Assembly (NCBI GenBank): GCA_022818135.1
Contig: JAFMSR010000031.1
Location: forward strand, 62,001-126,000
Reading direction: 5' to 3'
From: Saxidomus purpurata
Taxonomy: Eukaryota; Mollusca; Bivalvia; Venerida; Veneridae
DNA: 64,000 bases
Positions 9,721 to 22,139 of this stretch are shown piece by piece (within the stretch, counting starts at the first letter, position 1; the number at the start of each line of letters is the position of its first letter). Below the pieces are notes generated by a model that saw only the letters and a list, made by a program, of their open reading frames with translations, searched no databases and had not been told where the DNA came from. The position numbers and the translations under genes were made by a program.

Positions 9721-10896
9721 CTGCAAAATATAAAACCCGGTTAATTTGAAAATAAATTCATAATATTTGTTCATTTACACATTCAGTTACTGTCTGAATT
9801 AATTTTCATTATTTTCTCTATGATGACTACTGCACACTTAACTTACTAGTATCACAGAGTTTAAAAACTGCGTTTTTCATAGGCGTCAGGTTGCTTTAAG
9901 CTGACTTCTGTCGTTCTCGTTTTGTCATTCTGACTTCCCTGCCAAAACAACAAAAACAATGTTTTGTGTTTTCGCCTTTTCGTTCTGTTGTTTTTTAACT
10001 CCTTCCATAACGAAATCAAAGCGTTTTGAGCGCTGAAAGCCTGGGGCTACATTGATTGTTGGATATAAGGTCCGCATCATCTTTTGCCGGCTTGTCGCTA
10101 TTACGATAGATTTTGATATGACAAAAACTTCAAACTGGAAACATCTCCGATAACCAAAAACACATGGTTCTAAAGTTTTCTTTTCGTTCAAAGCGTAAGC
10201 TGGACACCAAAGATGAACGCCGATTGGTCTATTAAAACTGACCTATAGAAACAGGTCTTACAAATCAGATATTTTTCTTTATTCACCAGCATTACGAATT
10301 AACAAAAGTACATTCAATGACACAGAAAAGAACATCAAAGTGGTTTGTTTGATTCTTCTATATAAAGCATGTGGAAAAATAAATGTTCATGGCAATGCTT
10401 GTACTTTTTATTTAACAGTCAACAAACACTCCAGCAACCGTCACATTCAGTAGAATAGGGAACAGTCTGTGTACCACTCCCACTTTATTGTGTTACTATT
10501 TAAGTAACAGCAACCTCTTTCTTCATCACATACTACATAACAAAATGTTAAATTTTCCATCTGCAGGTAATGGGTCAAGTGAAACACACTTTCTCAGGTA
10601 CATGGAGAGGAAGAACTCGTTTTTAATGCTTCCCTTTGTAACGTTCTCGTTGAACAATATTATAGCTGAAAAGTATACCATTTACTTGATCGTTCACTTT
10701 TGGACCGTAGACATTGACAAGAACGAAAGAAATCCAGGGTCATTACTGTTGCCCAATTGATAAACTATTCATATTTCTTACTTTTTGTTTGGGTTGCATC
10801 TTGAAATCTTTTAACAAATATTGTTTGCAACTTCACACAGTAATTTGGGGTATTGATTTAAAACCAAACTCGGCTTTGCTTCATCTATATAAGAGT

Positions 10897-11300
10897 ATAT
10901 CACTGCGAAAAATAGGGTAATTTACGGGAGTGAACGGGACTCCGTATATTAGCAATACACGGGAAAGTATACGGAAAACTTAGAATACTGAGATCGGGAT
11001 CGTATATGAAATCAGTATTCTTAAATACACGGGAAATGTGATATACGATAGCCCGTATTCAATTAAGATACCGGATCGTTCATTTAAATCCATATATTCA
11101 TAAAATACGGAAGTCCGTTTACTTGCAAATACGGAAATAATGACAAATGAAAGACCACATGCTACTAAAATACGGTATTGTTTTTACTTACGAATACGGG
11201 AAACTAGATATACTATCCCGTAAACGACTGAAATACTACCAACCCGCAGTTCATTCTGAAATACGGGAGTCCGTATACGGCTAAAATACGGTAATGTGTA
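10897..11300 (+). repeat. CCGTATA/TACGG-rich degenerate repeat
   Basis: It starts with CACTGCGAAAAATAGGG, which matches the inverted CACTACGAAAAATAGGG at 28136. About fifteen variants of TACGGG, CCGTATA or ATACACGGG follow at roughly 20-30 bp spacing. A short related patch lies at 13435-13480. It appears to be a dispersed element with loosely periodic short motifs. No coding sequence is seen. Confidence 0.6.
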
Positions 11301-12049
11301 TACTTTTAAAAGAAGGAAAGCATTTGCATTAAATACATATCGATCTTTTCTAAGAGTTAAACTACATGAAAGTAGTAGTGAACTTTCAAAATCGTCTTTT
11401 CTCTAGAAAATATCGCTGTTTCCTTGGGGGTCATTTTTCACATATAGCTATTTCTGAAAAACTCCGCCTATAGAATTAGCTAAACAAATTCAAATACTAC
11501 CTAGCAGTATATGAAATCATATGTAGAATAAAGCGTTAATGTCCATAGTTTACAAATATAACATTTGTTTTTCAAAGAGACCATTTTAATTCTTGGTCGA
11601 CCGTTAAATAACTAGCAACATTTTTCTGTAAAAGCATTGGTCATTATAAGGGGTCGGACCACCGTCGCAACTTTTAATACTATTAAATATTACACAAAAA
11701 CTGTTCCAAAAGCATGTTTAATTAAAAAACGCCGTTTCAAGCTCTTTTCAAAGTCAATTTACCCCCACCAATTTGTATAAAAAAATCATATTTGAACATT
11801 TGTGCCAAGGTCTACACTTAAAAAATACAGATCCTTAAGCATCTTCCCTTCTCTAGGCAAATCCCATTTTTCTAGACAGTAATTTTTTTTTTGTTCCGGC
11901 CAACTAATAAAAAAATTGGTTCATTGGTTTTTCCTTCATAAACTTTTGTATAAATTATGGACCGGACCCCTATCTATAAAATAGTACCAAAAATCGTTCT
12001 AAAAAGCTTGCTTTATCCAGATATGACATATTACGCTTATTTTAGTGTT

Positions 12050-13235
12050 GAATAACCCCACTCCGTTTCGCCGAGGTAGAACATAATATTGAAGTAGAAA
12101 AATTATTACAAAATCTGTAAAAATGATCGCCTTTTTATGCCTCCGAAGGGTGGCATATTAAAATCGCACCGTCCGTCTGTCTGTCTGTCCGTCCGTCTGT
12201 CCGTCTGTGAGTCCACACTTACAAATTCGTGTCCGGACTGTAACTTTGTCATGCATTGAAGGATTTTAAAATAACTTGGCACAAATGTCTAGCACATCAA
12301 GACGACGTGTCGCGTGCAAGACCCACATCCTTACCTTAAAGGTCAAGGTCACACTTGGAGTTTGAAGGTAATGGAATCCTCTATATATGCACACATTCGT
12401 TTACGGACTGTAACTTTGTCATGCATCGAAGGATTTTAAAATAGCTTGGCACAAATGTTCAGTAGATCAAGACGACGTGTCGCGTACAAAACCCACGTCC
12501 CTACCTTAAAGGTCAAGGTCACACTGGAATCCTTTATATATGCACACATTCGTGTCCTGACTGTAACCTTGTCATGCATTAAAGGATTAATAAATAACTT
12601 TACACAAATGTCTAGCACATCAAGACGACGTGTCGCGTGCAAGATCCACGTCCATACCTCAAAGGTCAAGGTCACACTTAGAGTTTGAAGGTAATGGAAT
12701 CCTGTATATATGCACACATTCGTGTCCGGTCTATAACTTTGTCATGCATTGATTGATTTAAAAATAACTTGGCACAAATGTCTAGCACATCAAGCCGATG
12801 TGTCGCATGGATGTTAAAATTACATACCACAATTATTGAGCACATGGAAAGGACAAAGACTGTGAGACACAACATTCGGGGGCATTCGTCACTTATGAAG
12901 GACAGCTCTTGTTATCTAAAATTTTGCATGAAAGTGACTTATTGTTATACAAGTCCTTAGGAACATTTAGATTAAAAAATCATTTGTAGTTAAGAAATTG
13001 GATCTCCATTTTCCCGGCGAAATATCTCAATTTCGCCGAGGTAGAACACAAAATAAAAAAAGACAAAAAATATTATCAAATCTTTCGAAATACACTTTTC
13101 TTTCTGAAATTTTGCATGAAAATGTTGTATTGTTATTCAAATGAGTAGGAACATTTCAAGCAAAGTTTACATTTTGTAGTAAATGACTTATATTAACATT
13201 TCGCCCAGAAACTTCATTTCGGCAAGGTAGAACGC
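12050..13235. repeat. 'TTTCGCCGAGGTAGAAC' ~185-bp tandem repeat, split by an insertion
   Basis: The block 'tttcgccgaggtagaac' recurs at about 12065, 13034 and 13218 (last copy diverged). 'aaattttgcatgaaa' and 'aggaacattt' recur between the later copies. The element at 12137-12913 interrupts one unit. Confidence 0.6.
12137..12913 (+). mobile_element. Non-autonomous element with ~170-bp internal tandem units (family of 39.6-42.3 kb)
   Basis: The left end ATGCCTCCGAAGGGTGGCAT is a palindrome. It is followed by GTCCGTCTGTCTGTC and four units of about 170 bp, each with 'gcacacattcgtgtccggactgtaactttgtcatgcattga', 'cttggcacaaatgt', 'gacgacgtgtcgcgtgcaa' and 'aaggtcaaggtcacactt'. The right end reads GACAGCTCTTGTTA. 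It interrupts an older repeat unit, which supports transposition as a unit. The mechanism is unknown and there are no proteins. Confidence 0.7.
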
Positions 13236-14319
13236 GTTGTGATAGATGAAAATTGATCATCATAAAATCTTTAAAAATGAAATGTATGCGTGCGTATCGG
13301 AGGAGGAAAGGGCATCTGAGCATGCACATCTAATGCACGTGCATACCGAAAGAGGTTTAACTCAGTGCACAAAACGACTCTGTGAAGTTCAGTGGTATCA
13401 ATCTCCTTCAGTCTGTACAGAAAGGTGTGTCATAAAACCCCGTACATAACTGAAATACGGACGCGTGCTTGCGAGTCCGTATAGTAATATTACATATTCA
13501 TGGTAATATCATAATCTAGATGTGCAAGTTTGTTTACCTATTTATCTCTAAGATTATCTTTAAGTTTGAGCCGAAATAATTGGAAAAGAAATCCGCTTTG
13601 ACGTGCCTGATGTTTGAATCATTTAGTTGAGATTTTCTGACGGAGCCGACGCCATTGAATAAAGTTCAGTATACAAATGTATTACACTCTACAAACTATG
13701 TATATATAAAACACTGGAATGATTTCAACAAATTCTTAATTAACGAATGTGCGTATTGATCTGTATCTTTGACATTTCAAGAAGGTTAGCTTTTCCAGTT
13801 TATTCTACGGGTATTGTGCGGGCCTGATCATTTATTTTTAGAATATTGAAAGTGTTTAGACAATGACCAGTTTAAATGTTTTTTCTTTCATTCATAAATA
13901 CTGAATAAATGTACGGGAAATTACCGATTACTTATAACTATTAACACATGTTCTAATAATTATTATGACAAAATCGATTTTAAACAGCAACGTCCATATA
14001 TATAATATATTCGTGAACATTTTCGGTCCTCAAATAAGCGCGCAGAATTCCGCACAATAACCACTTAATGGAAGCTGAAAAAAATGGTGGCAGAAATGTT
14101 GAAGTCTGATCGTTTGATGTAAACAGGTGAATATTTGTTAAGGTAAGCATAGATATCGTGTAAATGTTGTTACACAGATAAAATGCAATGTAATTGAAGT
14201 GGCGCTAGGAGTTTAAAGGGTTGTCACGATGTGAATGTAGAGTACAAAGGAGATTGTCATTCATCTGTTCATCACAAAAACTGAAAAGTCTCAACTTTAA
14301 GAAAAAACCCCACCATAAC

Positions 14320-16149
14320 TAGGGGTGTCACGTCTACACGTATATACGGAAGCGTTTCGATTAGCAGCGCTAAACGTTTAGTAACTTGGGTATCCATTTA
14401 CACGTAAAATAACACATACAACAGCTTAGTTAATAACATCTACCTTATTATTGAACCGGACTACGTATAGTAGTCCCCGCTGCTACCGCGTCCTGGATGC
14501 TACCGTGGTAATTTAAAAATTTATTAATTTGCTTACGTAGTGCCGTCTGTTGACTGTTTACCTCATCAAATTTAAAGCGGAAGTGCTGCTTTTTCACGTG
14601 CACGATTTGCCAAAAAATGTCTTCGTTACTGGTAGTTTCCATTAATATTAATAAAATGAACCATTTCTTACCATGTTTTTACTTGTTTGCCATTGTTTAT
14701 GCTCTATTTTCCCCTAAATTTCATGTTTTGCAAGTCAAGATCGTCTGCTAAGAGGTCATAGCCCGCTATTGACAATAAATAATACGGAAGCGAATAAGGG
14801 CCATCTGTTTGTAAAGATACAGATAAAGATAAAGAAGCCTTATTTAACGTCACATATGATAGCTACAAAGCTATTGTGCGACAAACAGTGTATCCAGTAA
14901 CAAGTACTTACCTTTTCCCAGAAGTAGGAAGCTTTTCTTTATCTTCCTGACACTACCCTTTTATAATGCTGAGCGCCAAGCAAGGGAGCTGTCAGTACCA
15001 TTTTTCTCTCGTCTTTGGTATGACGCGGCGGGGGATCGAACCAACGACCTCCCGCACACGGACGCTCTAACACTAGGCTATCGCGGCTATTTGCTGTCAA
15101 ATATTTTGACACCCTTATAAATAAATTTTGATCTACAATATTTAAAATTTGGGGATGTAAAGCAGAAGTATTTGTTACCTGGGGATATGTGGTTTTTGCC
15201 CACATTTGACACACTTGAAAAACTGCTCAGAAGTTAGGGTGTTTAAGAAGGGACAGTGTGTCTAGGTGCCCTCACTGTTTAAAGGTTGACTAAAGAACAA
15301 GTCACCTTTTTTTCCACAAAATTGGTTTAAAAAATACAACCTAAATATTACTGCGTGTTATTTTTAGACATTTCAGAATTTAACAGTGTTCCCATAAATT
15401 TGTTGAAATTTGTGTGCCTGTATGGACACCATACTTCAAATGTTAAGTCAATACAGAGTTACCGCGGTCGCAGAGTGGACTCCCTTGGAAGTACCTGCTG
15501 TCAACATGGAGGATTGACATTGATTTTTTTTTCGAAAATACTTGGACTTCAACTTGGATATCTACAGGAATTGAAAGTTAAGATGTGACAGTTTATCCAA
15601 GTTAATAATAGGAATATTAAATAGATAAGTTCTTTTTATTATGCTTAATTGTCGCCAAAATTAAGTACCGCGGTAGCGGCGGGGACCATCCTACTATAAC
15701 TTTAATATAAGTCACATGATTGAAAACATATGTATTATATATGGCCGCTGAATTTGTATTCATGTATCAGGGCGATCTGGACATCTACATAACTAAACGA
15801 TTACCGGTTGGTGAGCCGCCAGCTAGTTAAATAATGGTTACCGTATGCCTACCTGCCTGGTGCCTGGCATTAAAAAAGGATAGGATTCGGGAGGTACATG
15901 TGCTAAAAAAGGGGGTGTCTCGTAAGTCAGAAATGGCTGGCCCTTTAAAAGGTGGTCACACTATAATAAACAAACACTTTACTTTTATTTGAACAGGTAT
16001 GTGACATTTGTTACTTCAACGAATATTGTTTTGAACGCAGCATGTATGATGATTTACTGAAACTGATGTAAACAACGTTTAAACGGATCCGTTTCGTTTA
16101 ATGATAGACGTGTACACGTTTACCAAATTCCCTAAACGTGTCACCCCTA
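14320..16149. mobile_element. Non-autonomous hAT-type DNA transposon
   Basis: The left end TAGGGGTGTCACGTCTACAC and right end ...CGTGTCACCCCTA form terminal inverted repeats of the classic hAT TAGGGGTGTCA type. A perfect 8-bp target duplication, ACCATAAC, flanks it (14312-14319 and 16150-16157). No transposase remains in 1830 bp. Inside are a tRNA-derived SINE (14815-15087) and a second pair of inverted sequences (near 14475-14495, tagtccccgctgctaccgcg, and near 15664-15695), suggesting nested insertions. It lies in sulfotransferase intron 1. Confidence 0.9.
14815..15087 (-). mobile_element. tRNA-derived SINE
   Basis: On the minus strand a tRNA-like head GCCGCGATAGCCTAGTGTTA carries an A-box-like TAGCCTAGTGTTAGAG and a B box GGTTCGATCC (around 15030). 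A body 'gacagctcccttgcttggcgctcagcattataaaagggtagt' and a TTTATC-repeat tail near 14815-14835 follow. The head is too diverged at its 3' side to be a functional tRNA. It is probably transcribed by RNA polymerase III when active. Confidence 0.8.
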
Positions 16150-16157
16150 ACCATAAC

Positions 16158-17270
16158 TGGTATTATCTTGTTCTTTGTTCTGGTACAAATAAATAAGCTG
16201 CATAATAGCCTTATTAGTCGGTCATAGCTATTCATAGTTTATGTTTATTGTATTGCCTATTGTAGTTCTGACTTTTATAACTAAATTGGTCTTTTTCAGG
16301 TTGGTTATAACACTAGATTTAGTAATGGTAAACATAACTAAATACGGTAACATTGTTGTGAATAATCGGTATGACCCGAATCTTGTCATACTCCCTCACA
16401 TCTCTATTATTAAATACCTGCGCATGCCCTGTGAGAGCGGGTTCAAAAACAAATATATATATTTGAATATATGCGTTGGGTAAAACCCCAGGTCCAGTGC
16501 ATACTCAGTGCGAACTTAATGTTTACAAACGGATAGAGTGCAAACTTTGTTAGTGTTTCATTATTAAGACACTATCCCGGCGCCCCAGCGAAGCTCGAAA
16601 AACACCTAAAATTCCTGGTAAATTAAATTTTGGTAAAAAAAACCTACGAGGTTCATAAAATATCAACCTATATACACGGTCAATACCATGACACGTGATA
16701 TCGATAATGAAGAAGTACTTGTATTGTGTACAGTCAATAAGATGACGAAATTAATTCGTTGACAAGAGTTTGTGTTAATTGTCACTATCATCTTTGGTCA
16801 ATTGCCCGAAGGGTAGTTAGCGGTGATTCATTAACTTTTCAAATAGATGATTAGCCGATAATCAACTGTCAAACAATTCACTACGCTCCAAACATGCCAA
16901 TAATTAAATCATTTAATCAAGTTTAACAAAATTCAAAAATTTGATGTTTTTGTAACAGCACAAAAACAAATTTACACATCGATTGGCGGGTGTCCATGCA
17001 ATCATGCATCTATGTTGTGATAAATTATCGGAAACCTCTTGTGTTCTGACTGGATGAGTGCATAACGGGCAACGCCTTCAAATTTATCAGCTTGCAGATT
17101 ATGATTAGTGACCCATGTTTCCTCAAAGCTTTAAAATGCAGGATTTCCTCCCAAAAATATATATATACCAGTGAGCTGTCCTAAAACCCGGGGATTTGCA
17201 AAAATCTCCTGGCATTACTGTAAACCTAGAAATTATTTGGCACGTTTTAAGTAAGCAAATTCGCGACACA
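16158..17270. other. Non-coding intron DNA, nothing recognised
   Basis: Part of sulfotransferase intron 1. No exon, repeat unit or transposon end was identified on either strand. Confidence 0.5.
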
Positions 17271-18122
17271 GTCGATCCTCGAACTTAAGTGGTCGCAAAA
17301 TCGTCACTAAAATTTGTTCCTTATATCCAGAGTTCCTTATATCCGTATATATCGAACAAGTTCCTTATATACGATGTATATATATCGAACTAAAATATAT
17401 ATCATACAAGTATTTTTATTGTCAAATGTAATAAAATCCGAACCATCGACTTATAGTTGCTTTTGATTCTCCTACCGTCCTTTTGAAGAGTTATAAAAAT
17501 CTATAACTGTTATCCTTTTCTATATCCGTAAACCTATGTAAAAATATTGCAGGGATTAATAAAACATAAAAAAAACGGTTTATGTTTTAATCAAATACAA
17601 TTTTCGCTCACTTGCCATAACTTTAATATTTAACAGGGTATTTTTCCCAGTATGGGATTTCATCCTGTCTGCATGCTTTTAAAAAACCGCTCACAATTAT
17701 TTACATAAAATATTATCACTTGAATATATATCCTACTTAGCAATTATGTTTATATTCTCATTTAACTAGTTAACCAAGAGGTTACACATGTGTAATGATT
17801 TACCTTTATGAATAATAGTTACAAGTGTGCTATGGAAATTACAATGCAGACGGCAAAAGAAAAATGCAAAATCAGTAGATATTTTTAAGTCTTCAGAACA
17901 TATTTTCAGTTCGATATATACGATAACTTTACTGTACATTTTTCATTGTTGGGCCGGAAAATATTGTTCCTTATATCCGAAGTTTCCTTATAACCGGAGT
18001 ACAATATAACCGTACATTTTTACATTAAACAAAGAAGGGAAAAAATCGGGCCAAAACCAACTGTTTTTTATATCCGAAGTTACGTTATATATATCTGGAG
18101 TTGATATGTACGGAGTTTACTG
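17271..18122. repeat. Repeat with 'TTCCTTATATCC' motifs, possible pogo/Tigger-like relic
   Basis: TTCCTTATATCC and variants recur near 17329, 17341, 17370, 17970, 17985 and 18068. The left edge CAGTCGATCCTCGAAC and right edge GGAGTTTACTG are loosely inverted (CAGT.....TCC), as in pogo-type ends. No transposase is visible. The family call is tentative. Confidence 0.35.
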
Positions 18123-21100
18123 TATTTACAATTTGAAGATTTATTTATGTTAGTTGTAGGTACCGAACGGAACAATGGATGACGGGCGGACGTATATCGT
18201 AAACTACTTCAGTGACATTTGAACACTATGTTTTTAATTCCCATATTGTACATTGTACGGCAGCAGTAGGCTGTTAAACGGTACAAAAACAAATTATGTC
18301 TACTGTATTGAATAACTCCAGGTCACTTTTACATCCACTTTTCAATTGTCCTACGATGTAGTTTTTTTACAACAGTCATTCTGTTACACCGTCATGTTTT
18401 ATGATGTAATGTCATTTAAGAAAATGAAAATATTGATTAAATTCTATTTCAAATTGTTTACTAATGTCATGAAATGTTAATTAAATTTCTGTCCACCATA
18501 CATGGAACTCTCAGCCTGAGTTAATCTTTATTTTTGTTTCATTTGTTTCATTGAATCAAATGACAAGTTACTTTAGTTGAAGACTTTAGATGAATATTTT
18601 TTACAGTTGAGCCACTAAAAAATTGATCGGCATTAAACAAACTCTCTGTGACAATTAAAAATAGAAATTATAATCGTGACATGTCAAAAATGTAGATGCG
18701 CTGGTGTGACCTGACCAACAATATTTCTCGAGTTATCATATGAAGTCGAGTTATTAATGCTCTAATTCAAGAAGTTATACTGTACCTGTAAATATTTACA
18801 GAGATCTGCAAGCATTTAAATCGTGCGATTTTGGTTTAGATCTGTTTCTAATTTTTTACGGTTTTTACTAAGTTTTGGTGATCAACCATGACTACAACCA
18901 TGACAACCGAACAGTGTTTCAAATATTACAGTATTGATAGAAATTTTGATAATGCATTTTAATAAAAGGAAACAAAATTCCGACCCTACTTTGCCCAAGA
19001 AAGGAACGTGCCTAGGTGTACTAAGTTCACTTTCTATCAGGGAACCTCAGTTGCATGTCGTGGTATTAACTGATTATAAAACCCAGTATTTTCAGTTAGT
19101 CTTTACAATCATTTTGACATCATAATTATGTTTTGTCTGCATTCTTCAATGATGCTGCAGCCAAAAATACATTTGACAGCCTCAAAGTGAAAATGGTAGC
19201 CACACATTAAATTGAACCAAAATCAAAACCTCTTATTTCGAAATGTTCCAGGCGTTTAAAATGACCCAAAAATTTATAGTCCCTGGAGCACTTTGTATTT
19301 AAAATTACTTGTAGCCTTTACATTACATGTACAAAGAGCAATCCCTTACCGGTGAAACTGGCAATTATTTGTATGAAAAACATTCCTTACATTGCTTTTT
19401 ATTTGTAAATCAAAAGTACTGCATTACATTATATTAAGTCTTGTACATGTATAGCGCATTATTTTTTACGATGATATTGCAAAAAATAGGAAAAGTGTTC
19501 TGAGAATGTGTTAAGTGAGGTTACAGCGGCAAAGGAATGAAAGGAAAGTATACATCAAACATTGTTCTATCATTAATTATTCTACCTTTAAATTAATTTT
19601 TCTATAGAAGAGTATGAAGAGTATTTAATGTGCTCTTGGGACTTAAAACTTTGTCATGGATTGCCATCAGAATTTTCATTTTTACCATGGTTAGGGATGT
19701 TGCAGAAAACGCCATAGATTAATATTATTCTCTGTTTACTATACCCCCGTAACAAAGAAGTTGGAAGTGATGCCATTATTTCCAGCTTACATATGCATGC
19801 CAATTATGTGTATGGGGATTGTTACTCAGTTTGTTAAAATTTCAAGTTTTACATATTCCTTTTCAGACCTCCTTGAATACGGGTGAATATGACGTCATTT
19901 CTGTGGAAAACACTCGGCCTAGAAGCCGCCAAGTCAAATTAGGTAAAGATAGTAATTAATTTTTCTCAGTTTTTGTTAAAAACTTTCAAACGAAAATATT
20001 AGGGGTTTCTGTCCGGGCAGAATGATCATGATCTGTGCTGGAAACAAAGGCGGGAACACTTTCTACCAGAGTGGTATTAAACGGTTAAATGATGTTTCTT
20101 ATGCACCTAATGCAGTGATAAATGTAACTTTCTAAAAGTGTTTGATGCTTCAGATTATCTCAATTATTACCATGTTAGTAAAAGAAATAAAAATTATTTT
20201 TTTTGTTAATATGGTGAAAGGAAACATGTAAATTTAATTTATTTAAATTATTAGCTTCATTTCACAATGTTTCACATTTAGTCTAATAAAATTGATCTAT
20301 TTTTCTCATACAATCAAAATGCTTGTATTTACTGTAACATTATGCAGTTATGAATTTTGATTTGAATATTTTTCTTGTCTTATCATGCTTATTACTATAT
20401 GTACATCCCTTATTTTCCTGAGGGGCAATAACACATTTGGCCACCTGCTGATTAATGACCAGTATTGTCATAAAATTGTACAGTACATGACATTGTAGGA
20501 AACCACCATTTCATTATCACAGTGTTCTTTTTTAACACAGGGCCTTTAATAAATTTATTGGAAGGTGTAATTTATTCCCAATATTATTTAGATGAAGACA
20601 ATGGTATATATTTATTTTGATTTTTCAAGTTATAAAGTTCAGATTGACCATAATACATGAATGTCTAGAACGATGCTTACTTTTAGAAATAATGTGAGAA
20701 ATAACTCTCATGAATTATCTGTTATTAGCAGACAAAATTGAAATAACTTTAAAACCACACTGGTATAATATTAGCAAGTATATGTGTCCTTTTAGACAAA
20801 AAAATCACTTGATTTATTATATAAACAAAATGTATATGAAATCTTGTGAAGATTTTCTACATCAAATAAACAATCAAGCAATTAAAAGAGCCGATTTTCA
20901 GTTTCATCGGATTAACTGCATGTGTTTGCTTCAGATGTGAAGGTGACCATTAAATGTTAGAACCTCTTCTAATTATCAAAAGCATCTTAATTTATTGTGC
21001 CCGTCTTTGAGGTGCAAACAACTTTACAAGAAACAAAAGCCAGCTGTTAAAATTTCAGTGGACGTTCGCATCACAGTCCCGATTACGGGAAGCTTTTTCA

Positions 21101-21335
21101 CTGGCCATTGACCGCGGACGTCAGGTGACTGCTGTTCCCAGTCTTTTAAAGAGCAAATTTGGATGGGGGATATTCTGACTGGCTGTTGTCAGCAGGTGAC
21201 CTCTAGTTAAAGGTGACCTTTAGCACAAGTTTGACTGTATTGTCAAATTAGAATATTGATTAGATACTGATTTTTAATAAAGACAACAGAAAAAGTGTGA
21301 AATTTAAGGCAGTTGTATGTAAAGATTTAAATTTT
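18123..21335. other. Non-coding intron DNA, nothing recognised
   Basis: AT-rich, with scattered chance ORFs up to 76 codons and no recognisable protein, repeat unit or RNA. It lies within sulfotransferase intron 1. Confidence 0.5.
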
Positions 21336-22003
21336 TGTCGAGCCCGCCTGCGGTGAGCTCGATATAGTTGTCACTTTTAGCGGTTCGATGTATGTGCGTG
21401 CGTCCGTCCGTCCGATTTTGTCCGGACCATATCTTTTTCATGCATGGAGGGATTTTGATGTTACCTGGCACAAATGTTCACCATCATGAGACGGAGTGTC
21501 TTGCGCAAGAACCAGGTCCCTAGGTCTAAGGTGAAGGTCACACTTGGAGGTTAAAGGTAAAATTCAAGAATGGCTTTGTCCGGAGCATATCTTTTTCATG
21601 CATGGAGGGATTTTATTAAACTTGGCACAAATGTTCACCATCATAAGACGGAGTGTCATGCGCAAGAACCAGGTCCCTAGGTCTAAGGTCAAGGTCACAC
21701 TTAGAGGTTAAAGTTCAAAGTCAAGAATATCTTTGTCTCGAGCATTTCTTCTTCATGCATGGAGGGGTTTAATATTACTTTGTACAAATGTTCACCACCA
21801 TGGGCTACCCTTGTTTTTAGAAATACTTCCCTTTGTTGTTACTATAAATAGCTTATTGTAACTTTTTTATTACTGGCCGTAGAGAAAAATCGAGACCACT
21901 TTTCTGTGGCACAACATGATTGTTACATCCAATATTTAGGTTTATTTTGACCCATCTCTACTTGGTTAGGAGTTAGCCCTTTTGACATATGGCGGGCTCG
22001 ACA
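21336..22003. mobile_element. Non-autonomous element with 12-bp TIRs TGTCGAGCCCGC
   Basis: TGTCGAGCCCGC (21336-21347) is mirrored exactly by GCGGGCTCGACA (21992-22003). Inside are GTCCGTCCGTCC and about two and a half units of about 150 bp beginning 'ttgtccggaccatatctttttcatgcatggagggatttt', with 'gcacaaatgttcaccatcat' and 'aggtctaaggtcaaggtcacactt'. No protein is encoded. Confidence 0.7.
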
Positions 22004-22139
22004 TGTTGCACGTGGGCATCTTGTTTAAGTAGTTCACTAGAAACATTTGACAATGATGCCAAATAGATGAGATAAATTTCCAAGTATTTGCAATGGAAAT
22101 GGTGATGAAATGTTAGCTGTGAGCTGTTAGAGAATATTA

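Noticed and set aside
15020..15087. Functional tRNA gene
   Set aside because: A and B boxes are present, but the sequence continues into a SINE body and the stems do not close as a clean cloverleaf.
14939..15214. 91-codon minus-strand frame
   Set aside because: It covers the tRNA-derived SINE; the protein reading is incidental.
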